A stretch of DNA of 57,165 nucleotides from Darksidea phi (taxonomy: Eukaryota; Ascomycota; Dothideomycetes; Pleosporales; Lentitheciaceae): positions 1 through 57,165 of the forward strand of contig JASJFT010000262.1 of assembly GCA_030770425.1 (NCBI GenBank), in the 5' to 3' direction. The notes under the pieces are model-generated. The model made no database searches, was not told where the DNA came from, and saw nothing but the letters and a program-made list of their open reading frames with translations. A program made the position numbers and the translations under genes. This document shows, one piece after another, positions 31,464 through 41,409 of the stretch (its first letter is position 1; the number at the start of each line of letters is the position of its first letter).

Positions 31464-31472
31464 TTGAAAACT
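31464..31472 (+). repeat. 9-bp target-site duplication, right copy
   Basis: TTGAAAACT directly abutting the right terminal repeat and identical to 23662-23670. Confidence 0.85.
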
Positions 31473-31587
31473 GCGCATGTGAACCGAGATCGGCAACACG
31501 AACCCTAACTAGCTTAGCGCATCCGACGCCAAACCGCTTCAATGCTCACGATACTCCTGCGAGCATTCTACTGTTCAACCACGAACA

Positions 31588-32701
31588 ATGACAATGTCTT
31601 TCAAACCAGCAGTCATATCCGTCATCGGTTCTCTCAATGTGGACCTCGTCACGCGCACCCCCCGTGTGCCCGTCGCAGGCGAGACTCTCACCACGGAATC
31701 CTTCGACATTGGCTTCGGAGGCAAAGGAGCTAACCAAGCAGTAGCTTGCGCGAGGTTATCGCGCACCCTGAAGCAAGCCAAGAGTGGCGAGGCATCCGAT
31801 GTGGAGGTGCGAATGGTGGGTGCGGTGGGTGATGACGAGTTCGCCGGAGAATTTTTAAAGAGCTTGCAGAAGGACGGCTTGAAGACAGATGGGGTGAAGG
31901 TGCTTAAGGGAAAGAAAACGGGAGTTGCGGTAATTATTGTGGAAACGGGAACGGGTGAGAACAGGATCATGTTCTGTCCCGGAGCGAATTATGATGTTGA
32001 AGAGAAGGATCTGGTGGATGATGATGCGGGGGTTGCGCTCTTCCAACTGGAATTGCCCTTGAATGTGGTAGGTACTATTCTTTTCTACTATATAAGGAAA
32101 GAGCATGTTTATTTTTTAATCTTGTACTAATTGTTCGCAGGTCTTGCATAACATGAAGCTTGCACGTGATAAGGGAGTGGAAACCATCATCAATCCTGCA
32201 CCAGCAATACCTCTACCAGAAGAAGCATATCAAGGGCTGAGCCACTTGATCATGAATGAGACCGAGGCATCCATTCTCTCTGGCATCGAGAATCCTACCT
32301 CTTGGGACGAGGTTGCGGCCGTCTTCATCGCACGAGGAGTCAAGAACGTCATCATCACGCTTGGTGGCGAGGTAAGTTGCTCTATCGTTATTCATAATAT
32401 TCGCTCTGAACCATTGGGTCTATAGGGTGTATACTACCAAACAGACAAGCACCAGTCGCAATCGCTACCCGGCCAGACCATCCCGGCGAGGGAAGTCGAA
32501 GTCGTCGACACGACAGCCGCTGGCGATACCTTTGTCGGCGCGTATTCTGTAGCCGTAGCTCGCTGGAAGGCGATGCCTCGTGGTGCAGACTTCGACCTAG
32601 CTATAGCTATCGACCATGCCAATCGCGCAGCGTCCCTGACTGTCCAAAAAGCTGGAGCGCAGTCATCGATTCCGTGGGTTGATGAAGTCCCAGTCTCATA
32701 G
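31588..32701 (+). CDS. RBK1: Ribokinase (PfkB family)
   Basis: Three exons, 31588-32067, 32141-32371 and 32426-32701, with introns of 73 and 54 nt, giving 328 aa. It phosphorylates D-ribose to ribose 5-phosphate with ATP and feeds the pentose phosphate pathway and nucleotide synthesis in the cytosol. Seen: N-terminal GSLNVDLV, the PfkB signature 1 GGKGANQAVA with GAVGDDEFAG after it, substrate-lid residues, NPAPAIPL, a nucleotide-binding IITLGGEG and the catalytic anion-hole motif DTTAAGDTFVGAY. An alternative start two codons later (MSFKP) is equally good. The right end of the 7.8-kb element lies about 115 bp upstream, so the insertion has probably replaced or moved part of the promoter. Confidence 0.95.
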
Positions 32702-33883
32702 GATGTGGAGCAGTACAAGAGCGAAGACAAAAAGGAATCATAATCTTAAAGCTAGACTTGAGGCTCTAGAAGTCGTGCATATCAAATTCCTAGATAGCTT
32801 CAAGGAGTAGGCTGAAGAGACTGAGAAATTCATGTAACGAAAGGACCTTTAACGTGATGTCCCGATGTAATAGCTTATCTAGCATAGTTAGTATTTGACG
32901 AAGAAGTATGAATAGGCGGAGTAGGCGAAGAATATATACCTATAAAGCTATGGCTTCAGGATTGGGGATTTAGAATATCTAGTATGAGTATTAAGGTGGA
33001 AAGGAATAAGATGGTAGATGGGCTTTCCTTTAAAGAACGTTAAGATTTAACGTGGCTCCTCTACAACATTTATCATTAGCAAGAGCCTTGGTCATGACGT
33101 AATCTTTATTATGTACTTAATTTACTTCTGCTGAGGTTGCGCCATTTTCAGTCAAACGTTCCTATGAAATTGCTTTGCGAAAGGTTACCTTGACTCGGCT
33201 TCGTTGAGCTCAACGGTAATAAGCTAGCGACTTTATTACTAGTAGTGGGTATAATTTATCCTTAATAAGAGTTAACTCCTAATATTGCGGAAGGAAAGGG
33301 GCTTATAAGAGCTTCTTGACCTGGAGGCGATTAAGGCTGGCCTGTCTCATCTATTGATATGCCGTTGCGTCGTCAAGTGTCAAACGTTGCAGCGGCCAGG
33401 CGCGCCGGCGAGACACATGGACGGACCTGCCGTGGAGCCTCCAGCACCGCCGCAGCGCAGGCAGCGCAGCACTTGTCGTGGTGGGTGGGTGCTGGGTGCG
33501 TGGATTGTGGACTGGAGATGGAGGGCTGCACTAGGGTCCGCGCCGGGGTCTAGCAGCGCGGCGGAGCTAGCCGCGGCATTGCGCAGTTCTCCGAATAGTG
33601 CCCTAGAACAGCGCTCGAGAGCTCTCAAACCGGTAATCAGCTGACTCCTTCAGGATCACGAAGGATACCTCCTACTTGGGCGACACAAGGGGGGATATTA
33701 CAGTGAGGACGCCCCAAGCTCAGGCATCCGTCATCTACATGTGTAGGGCGAGATGATGCACCTAATACATCTGTGGATAGTTGGCAATGTCACAACATTA
33801 CGAGAATATATACCATTCAGCGCCACAGCCTCGCATACTTACCTTCCGCTCTCCATGCATCATTTCCATCGCCTCGCGACACA
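32702..33883. other. Intergenic with decayed sequence and a GC-rich island
   Basis: About 32740-33300 is moderately AT-rich with many stops and looks like old, mutated repeat DNA. About 33390-33630 is a GC-rich island, open in several frames by composition only. No gene is supported. Confidence 0.4.
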
Positions 33884-34509
33884 ATGAAGCTGTTCCACCT
33901 TCCATTACTTGTCGCACCGCTGTCCTGCGCTCTCTTCGTTCCAGCATCGCATCAGGCAGCCCTTGCCGACTCACAACACCATGCCGAACGCGAAAAAGTT
34001 CCCGGCGAAAATCCAGCATATTACACTCGTGAAAAGGCAGCCGATCAGCTCTTTGAGATAGATGAGTTCACTGTGTCTCCGAACCCAATGGTTTCGTAAG
34101 CGCGACGTCGCCGGGGTGAGCTTCCATTTGGGTTAGACGCTAACGAGGACGCAGAGACCACCGGGTTTTCTTTTACCTCCGCGGCGATACGGGAGCCCGT
34201 GATCTACGGGGCCTTGCCGAGGCTACGCTTGAGCTTTGGGCTCAGCAAACCAGTGGCGAAGACAAGTCCGAGTACACGATTAAGAAGAAGCTCTCCGATT
34301 TCAGACCATTCACGGTTAGGAACAAAGACAATTACACCTATGGCGGTCCGCTTATCAAAGGATCCAATGAGATTGTGGGCGACTTGTGGGTACCAGCTTG
34401 GGACCCAGAAGTACATGGGACTGTGGGCTTGGATATTGAAGCGGTAGCTAGGCTGCCGGATGATAGAATCTTGTTTGCTTTTGAGGCTAGCGTGTCACAC
34501 GAGGTCTAG
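33884..34509 (+). CDS. Secreted ML-domain (NPC2/PG-PI transfer-like) protein
   Basis: Two exons, 33884-34095 and 34155-34509, with a 59-nt intron, giving 188 aa. The start MKLFHLPLLVAPLSCALFVPASHQ is a signal peptide. The mature part follows the fungal phosphatidylglycerol/phosphatidylinositol transfer protein pattern: DQLFEIDEFTVSPNP near the start of the domain, then FFYLRGDTGARDL, KKLSDFRPF, NYTYGGPLIKGSNEIVGDLWVP, and an acidic LPDDRILFAFEASV end. ML proteins bind lipids (sterols or phospholipids) in the vacuole or outside the cell. Oddly, I count no cysteine in the mature domain, whereas NPC2-like proteins normally have two or three disulphides, so this is a divergent member. Without splicing, the frame would end just after the donor. 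Confidence 0.8.
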
Positions 34510-35451
34510 TAAGGATGGATTGATGGGACCAAGTATGTCGCACGGTGGGGTTCTAATACGTCTAAATGATTTTGTCGGGTGTCTTTGTACAACCTTTTCT
34601 TTTTCTCGTGTCTATTTTTTTTTCTATCCCTTGGTGTATATAGTTAAACTTCGTGAGGGCGCAAAATACATGCCTAGGGCATGGTGTGTAACCGGGCGTA
34701 AGGCATCCTTTTAGTCAAATATCCCAAGTAATCACGTGAGCCTAATTGCTTACAGTATGTATAGTAAGTCAGGTATATATTTGGACAGAGTTATACAAGC
34801 ACCGCTTACTAGGTGGTGGTGGCTTGAGTCCGTTGAAGTTGCCAATGATACTTGTGCCGGCCAGATCAAGGAGATTATGGGGCGTAACCAGTTACTTCAC
34901 CCTAGATAGTAGACTCAGAACCACACGTTTAACTACCAAATCAGGTAAGAGACGCAAGGTCAATTCTGCCCCGAGCGTGTTCCTGTACGTTGTTCCTGCA
35001 TCAGAGAGGACAGCCGTGGGTGTACAGCCAGGGCGAGAGGTTTGCCTGAGTGCAGCGCCTCAATCATCAGGATTCCAGGAATGGGCATAACAGACTTGAG
35101 TACTCGATCCTGCGTTTATTTAGAGACTCTCGTGCGATCCTGCATTCATTTAGAGACTCTCGTGCGATCCTGCCTTCATTTAGAGACCCTCCTGGTATGC
35201 ACTGCGCGGAGACCTCCATATAAAGAGTCAAATATGTCAGCAAGCTAGAGCCGTTCATTGCATCGTTGTTTGATAGTTCGATCTTACATGCACGAATTTA
35301 GCTCGGACAGCGAATTTCATCTATACTTGAACTAAAATCCACTATATACCCTATGCTGGCCCAGGAAACCCGCAAACCTGTATCTGTAGCCTTCTTCCGC
35401 TCCTCCTCTACCCTTGCCCACCGCCGCCTATCCAGACAAGGCTCGTAAAAA
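34510..35451. other. Intergenic with a 30-bp triplicate repeat
   Basis: About 940 bp with no supported gene. It contains three tandem 30-bp units at 35105-35194 and the promoter of the glycosyltransferase. Confidence 0.45.
35105..35194. repeat. 30-bp tandem repeat, three copies
   Basis: Units begin CGATCCTGC at 35105, 35135 and 35165 and continue with TTTAGAGACTCTCGTG; the third copy has drifted. There are no spacers, so it is not a CRISPR. Confidence 0.9.
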
Positions 35452-36977
35452 ATGGGCCTCCCACCAATGGGCCTACGAACCCTCTATGCAAGCATCCTAA
35501 CTCTTTTCCTCTTCATCATATACCTGTGCACACCGAGTGAACGCAACGCAACTCCAAGCAACCATGACGTGCCTGCCTTCAGTCTGGGCAGCATTCCCGG
35601 ACTCATGCACAGCAGCAGCGCGGCGGCGCCGCTGCCTGCGAACGAGACGCTAGACTTCCAGGAGATACTGCTGATCAGCATGGAGTATCGAACAGATCGC
35701 CAGGATGCTCTTGCACTGATGGCGGCAGAGACGGGGTTGAAGCTTAGGCTTATACCGGGGGTATGTGGACGTATTGTTTTCCTCGACTGGCTTGACATGG
35801 AGGAGGCGGATAACTACTTCGATGGAGCTGCTTCCCTGTTCCTCAGAAGCTCAATATGGTCTGCTGGAGAGACGTGGTATACAGCGTACTGACTGCCACA
35901 TCAGGTGAAAACCGAAGACATCCACGAAAAAGCCCGTCCATTTCCCCACCCTGTCGCCGCAGACGAAGATCCGCACAGTCTCCTCTGGCTCGGCATATGG
36001 CGCGCCCACGCAAACGCCTGGCGCTACATGATAGACAACAACATTCAAACCGCATTGGTTATAGAAGACGATATAGACTGTACGTCAATCCCCCTTCCCC
36101 CTTCCCCCACGTACCCTAGAGAGCCAAAAAACCCTCACATATCGTCTATCCACCGTCCGCCTCAGTGCGTCAGCTCACAAGTGATATGCAAGGGGACGAG
36201 AACATCAAATCAATAATGTCCCTCTGGTCCCACCAACTACGTTACAACAACACCATGCGCCCGCATCCCTTGCAAAAAACCTGCGACGCCGCCCACGCCT
36301 ACGGCTGCGACTGGGACCTACACTTCATGGGGCAATGCAAGTACGATCCCCATCCAACAGACCATACGCACATGGAGTACCACGATCCCTACGCCCCAGC
36401 CATCTCCACATATGAGCAGGACTTTCAGGAAGGTGCGTACATAATAACACACGTCGTGTTATCGTGTTAGGAGACGACAAGTATAGATCACATGCTAATA
36501 TTGTATTGCAATGCAACAGAAATGACAACCCACTGGAACAAAACACCCTCCACCAGCCACCTCCGCATAATCTCCCCGACCCACCGCCCGCTCTGCACGA
36601 TGGGCTACGCGCTCTCACTCCGCGGCGCAAAGCGCTCCTTGTACCAAATAGGCGGCTTTAAGCCCGCTACCGAACCAGGGATAGATCTAGAATTCATGTC
36701 GCACCATGAGCAAGGGCGACTGAAGGGTTATACACTGTCGCCGCCTGTGTTTGTCAAGTGGCGTACAAAGGGTTCGGGGGATACGGATAATTTCTATGGC
36801 GATAGGGCCGAGTTACCGGATAGTGTTGATCAGAGTACTGCGGGCGGGGAGAGTAAGGGGTTGGCGAAGAGTGTGAGGAAGAAGTTGGGGGAGTTGGATG
36901 GAGTGTTTTTTGAGTGGAATACGGGGGAGGGGGAGGGACAGGATAGGAGCCGGGAGCAGGCGCGTAAGTGGAGGTGA
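35452..36977 (+). CDS. Glycosyltransferase family 25 protein, type II membrane
   Basis: Four exons, 35452-35760, 35905-36079, 36166-36432 and 36520-36977, with introns of 144, 86 and 87 nt, joining to 402 aa. A single membrane anchor lies at about residues 10-27 (TLYASILTLFLFIIYLC), so the catalytic part should face the Golgi lumen. GT25 features seen: the starting LLISMEYRTDRQDALALM strand, HANAWRYMIDNNIQTALVIEDDID with the EDD acidic motif, WDLHFMGQC, and a later THRPLCTMGYALSLRGAKRSL segment followed by DLEFM. Family members transfer galactose or glucose; fungal substrates are not known to me. The C-terminus is Gly/Glu-rich and probably disordered. The first intron is long for this genome but restores the conserved order. 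Orthologues are common in Pleosporales-like fungi. Confidence 0.85.
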
Positions 36978-37856
36978 CGATGGTGATGGGCGTTTTCGTC
37001 CGTCTGGGGCTTCTCTTTTTGATCGGTTGGCATGCTATATCGCGTTCCAAGGTTCATACCACCTCTTTTTCTTCACCTAGTATAACTTTACGTGAACCCT
37101 CATCCACACTCAACCCTGCACACAAAGCAATAAACTACTCATACAAAGTAAATACAAGTTTTGCATTCAGGTTTGTAGTTCAGAGGGAGCACCAGAGACC
37201 GCGCACTCCTCAAATATCTATGGCATCGAAGCAAGAAAAACACCCTGTGTCCGTCTGTCAATCCAAAGACCTGGGCTGAGCTGCCCGAAGACACAGCCGA
37301 CCGTTGACCACCAGCGCCACCGACCCCGCCCGGAAAACGCTATGCCACGTAGACTTGAACTAGATGACGGAAAAGCCGGGGTTTTGAATAGAAGACAAGG
37401 TGAGAATGAGTAACGGGCAATCGAGGGAGGGAGAGTAGAAAGGAAAGGAGAATCAGCCAATTTGGGAGAGGAAACGCAAAATCAGAGAGGACGAGGTTGA
37501 TGAAGAAAAGAAAGACTCCTCCTGGGTAGATCCAAAAAGTCCAGCAATGCCCGCCTTATGTGCCGCCCGTATCCGATCTTTTTACCGCCAGGCTTTTGTT
37601 GAAAAGTTTTGAACACCCACCGAACACCCGTCGCTGCCAGTCCAGAAGGTATCAAACACCATCCCGAGAAATCTCCAGTCTATTTTCTCCCATCCAGTCC
37701 ATGCCGAAACCTGCAAATGCCGCAAATCTTGAACCATTCTGAGAGAGCCCCGTAGATCAGTCTTGCCCGTACCAGCCTTGCCGAAGAAAACTTCCCATGC
37801 CAAAACGCTCAAGCAAGATCTAGGCTAGGTGAGATGGATTCTTTATGTACTAGAAG
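36978..37856. other. Convergent intergenic region
   Basis: About 880 bp between the 3' ends of the GT25 and NRP1-like genes. It holds their 3' UTRs; no other feature is seen. Confidence 0.45.
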
Positions 37857-39934
37857 TTAAGCCGGAGACTTGCTCGCGGCGTTGGAACCGCTGCGGCGGT
37901 CGTCGTTGACGGACAAGCTGCCGAAGCCGGTCGAGAGGAAGGAGAAAGGATCGCTGCGCCCGTCTCCACCGTTCACGGCGCCCTGGTTGGGGTACGGGTC
38001 GGCGGAGGTGAAGGCGGCCTCGGCGGAGCGGCTATCGAATGGAGTGGAGTGCATGCCGCCATTGGGAGCATACTGAGCGCCCATGGGAGGATACGGGCTG
38101 GCCGCACCGATGCCCGAGGGTAGGGCATAGGAGCTCGGGAGACCGCCGTATTGCTGTGCTGGGAAGCCACCGGCAGCAAAGGCAGCTGCACCGTACGGGC
38201 CAGGGCCAGGGGTTCCGCCCATAGAGGGAGGGCCCATGCCGAAGCTCGATGGAGTGTCCATGGACGCGGGGTAGCTAGGGTCGGCCACGACGGCAGCTCC
38301 AGCACGGCTAGCACCGCAGCGCAGACATTGGACGTTCTTGGCAAAGTTGTGGTATCCGCAGGCGTTCTCACCACACTTCCAGTCACCAGCACGGAACGGA
38401 ACGACACCAGTGCCGCCGCGGATATGTCCTTGGCCCGCCATACCGTGACCGTGACCATGACTGTGACCATGTCCGTGTCCGTGGCCCATATGCTGGGGCG
38501 GGCCCATCATGGAGGGGTGTCCATAGCCGTAGCCGTAAGCCATTGGGTCGCCGGGAGGCGCTTGCATGGCGGGGAAGGAGCAGCGGAAGCAGGCCGTACG
38601 ACGCTGGAAATTGGAGAAGCCACAGGACGGGCAGTTCCAGTCACCTGGGCGCGGACGGTTCTTGCTGGGGGGGAAGGGGGTGAGGATGTCGGCTGCACGG
38701 TCGAGGACGCGGCTTGAGGAGGGGGAGACCTCGATGGCTTTTTCGTTAAGCGCACGACCGTTCATGCAAAGGCTCTCGGCCGCCTGGGCTGGTTTAGCAT
38801 GACACATTTGGTGAAGATAGAACGTTACTGACCTCTTCGTGAGACGAAAAGATGGCAAAACCGGAGCCGGTGGGCTTGTGCTGATCGGGGGTGCGTAGCG
38901 TCCAGAATGCAATTGGGCGTCCGCCGAACTGGGTGAACCAGCTTTCGAGCTCAGACTGCGTGGTGTCATGGGGTAGGCCGCTCATGTGCAGCACCTTGCT
39001 GCGCTCCGAGAGGAACGCTCGAACATCGGCACGGGCATCCATGGGTTTGGTGAGGACGTCAGGGTGATCCTGGGGAGGCTGCGACTTGCGGATTAGACCT
39101 CTGAGGACACGTGCAAGGGTTACAGACTCTTCCATAGCACGTCTTGGCGAAGCTGGTGCCAGCGCTTGTAGGTGAAAAGGGAGGTTGTGCTTGATTTGGG
39201 CAGATGACTGCACTGGCTCCACTTCGAGTGCGGCACAGATGTTGGTGAGGGCACTTGAGCCGAAGGGCAGCGACTCGGGATGATGTGCCTGCCAACGTTG
39301 ATACTCGGTACGCAAATCAAAGGTCCGTGAATGCTGCAGGTATGGGGGCAGTACGACGGCTTTATCACGGGCCTCGCGGGGCAACTGAACTCGCAGATCC
39401 CAGGAATCGAGCGTGACGAAGGCGAATTCGAGGTTCTTGGGGAGCAAATGCTCTTGCGCAAAGTTGTCGAAGCGGGTGATAGCGTCGCGGAAGGTACCGG
39501 CGTTTCGGACCTGGTCCCAGGTCAGGGTGGTCAAGCTTGCTGTGAAGAGTCTGCGTCAGTGAATGGGCGGGTGAAGGGTGAAGGGGGGAGGGGTATGAGA
39601 GGGTCTACTCACTGCAGAGGGCCGTGATGGGTGTGTTGACGGGCTTTACGAGCACGCTTTCACGGTGGAGCTACAGGAGTCAGCGGGGATGGATAGATGG
39701 ATAGACGGATGGATGGATGGATGGATGGGTGGATGGATAGATGAATGGATGGATAGAGGGCGGCCGACGGGAACTCACCTCTTCGCAAGATTTGGCGTCG
39801 AGCAGGATCCATCCGAGTTCAATCACCTCAGCAGAGTCTTTTGTCACGTAGACGCCGTGTTCGTCGCAGGTGGTCGCGACATGTATGACCAGATATCTAT
39901 CCAGGTTCGGGGACAGGGGGCTTTGGCTGGCCAT
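37857..39934 (-). CDS. NRP1: Nrp1-like RNA-binding protein: exonuclease-like, RRM and two RanBP2 zinc fingers
   Basis: Four exons on the minus strand, 39934-39779, 39670-39613, 39539-38833 and 38783-37857, with introns of 108, 73 and 49 nt, giving 615 aa. Domains in order: an N-terminal DEDDh exonuclease-like fold (about residues 10-225) beginning [12 protein letters not shown]; an RRM (about 250-330, [20 protein letters not shown] and [10 protein letters not shown]); a RanBP2 finger (about 353-375, [18 protein letters not shown]); a His/Gly-rich linker; a second finger (about 438-465, [20 protein letters not shown]); and a Gly/Pro/Ser/Ala-rich tail. This is the layout of yeast Nrp1, a stress-granule RNA-binding protein. 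The DxE of active exonucleases is replaced (HVA), so nuclease activity is probably lost. Intron 1 holds a GGAT microsatellite. Confidence 0.88.
39687..39758. repeat. GGAT/GATA tetranucleotide microsatellite in an intron
   Basis: About 18 imperfect tetranucleotide units (GGAT with GATA, GACG and GGGT variants) within intron 1 of the NRP1-like gene. Confidence 0.92.
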
Positions 39935-41409
39935 GTCTGGAGGGTTGATTGCGGCAATGCAGCGAGCTCAATGTTGTTGCTCGGGGCGCGGCTGCACTCG
40001 GCGGATGCGGTGACGTCGAGGGCGAGAGAGGCAGGTGCGGTGGGTGGACGGGGCAGCGACGAAGGACTGGGAGGAAGGAGCGAGTTGCGAGGTGCCAGGT
40101 GAGGGAGGTGCGAGGGGAGGTGCAAGGCGAAGACGTCAGCGACTGAATGGAGCCAGCCCGGGGAGAAGCTGCAGCTGCGGGAGTGAAGGTGAGGGCAGAC
40201 AAGACTCGAGCGGCCAGAGATGAAAAAAAACGTCTCCTGCGTGTTGGGTCGGGCGGTGGTCGAGGAGCTGCGGCAGGAGAGCGGAGGACGTGCACCCTTT
40301 GCTTGGGAAGGGAAGAGAGCCGCGAGCCGTGACGAATTTCTAGAAAATGAAGCTAGGCTTGCCGCGAATGGTGCAACGGCTCTGACAGGACGGACAGGAC
40401 AGAGCATTGCCTTGACCTGTCTGCCCTTCGCTCTTCACCCTCCGCTCTTCACTTCGCTCTTCACGCTGCACTTTTGCACACTCCATCTTCACGCTGCGTC
40501 TCCGCTCCCCTCCGCCCCCCCTCCCCTCCCCCCACCCCCGTTTGAGATGCACCTTGTGCAGCTGTAGCTGCAGCTGCCACTGCCACTGCCACTGCCATGG
40601 GTGCGTGGCATCGCCGCCGCTCGGCCGCCCTGATTGGCATCTGAAACAGCTCAGCGCCCTCTCATTGAACGGCGGCACGCGTCTTGTCGAACACTCCCGC
40701 GTGTGTTCCGCCGCCGTCCGTCCCCCGTCCCCCGTACGAGTCTTGATCGATACTCGACGCGCCATCAGCCATCAGTCCTACACACACGCAGCCGACGTCC
40801 CTTTTGCTGCCCGAAACCGTGTACACGCCTGCAGTGTGCAGTGTGCAGCGTGCAGTGTGCAGCGTGCAGCGTGCGGGAGAGCCGTCCTGCTTCGCTGGCC
40901 CAGTCGCCGACGCCATGTCGCTTGCACATGGCCAGACCATCCCGGACTTCTATCTTGGTGCTAGATGTGAAAGGGATCTGACTGTACACAGGGTGTGGAG
41001 CGAAGGAGCTGCACAACCTATGCACGCCGCATGCCACCACGCTTTATATATGGATCCGACCCGCCTCCCGACTCCGCACTCCACACTAAATCCGTCACAT
41101 CATTGTGTACACAGCTATTCCGAGCTTCATCGTAAGGGGGTCGACCAACATGCGGTTGACGAGTGGCAGGCTGGCGATGATTGGCGTTCAACGGTGCTGT
41201 CCCCTTGGGGGGCGCTAACTCTCCCGGTCTGTAGAGCTGTGGGCGTGGGACGGTAGCTCACAGGGGAGCGCCCCTTAAATACGTCGGCCTTGTCATAAGC
41301 GGTGTTCTCCTGGGCTTCATGGCTTCATGTTCATAGCTTCGTAACTCGTAGTTAGCGTTCTTTGTTCCCGTCAAACGACGCTCTTGTCGTCCCGTCAGCC
41401 AAGTCCAAC
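39935..41409. promoter_or_regulatory. Long divergent promoter region, GC-rich
   Basis: About 1.5 kb between the NRP1-like and F-box starts. It contains a pyrimidine-rich run (about 40425-40545), four CTGCCA-type hexamers near 40574-40600 and a 7-bp tandem repeat at 40831-40872. Many frames are open here because of base composition only. Confidence 0.45.
40831..40872. repeat. 7-bp tandem repeat, six units
   Basis: GCAGTGT/GCAGCGT repeated six times without gaps; the third-from-last base of each unit alternates T and C. Confidence 0.92.

Noticed and set aside
33354..33644. Open frames in a GC-rich island upstream of the ML-domain gene
   Set aside because: Composition alone explains them: three overlapping frames are open and none looks like protein.
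35105..35194. CRISPR-like array
   Set aside because: The 30-bp units are directly adjacent with no spacers, and the genome is eukaryotic.
39950..41256. Many open frames of 60-150 codons on both strands between the NRP1-like and F-box genes
   Set aside because: They overlap each other in all frames in GC-rich, low-complexity DNA, with no domain, signal or splice support; read as promoter and UTR sequence.
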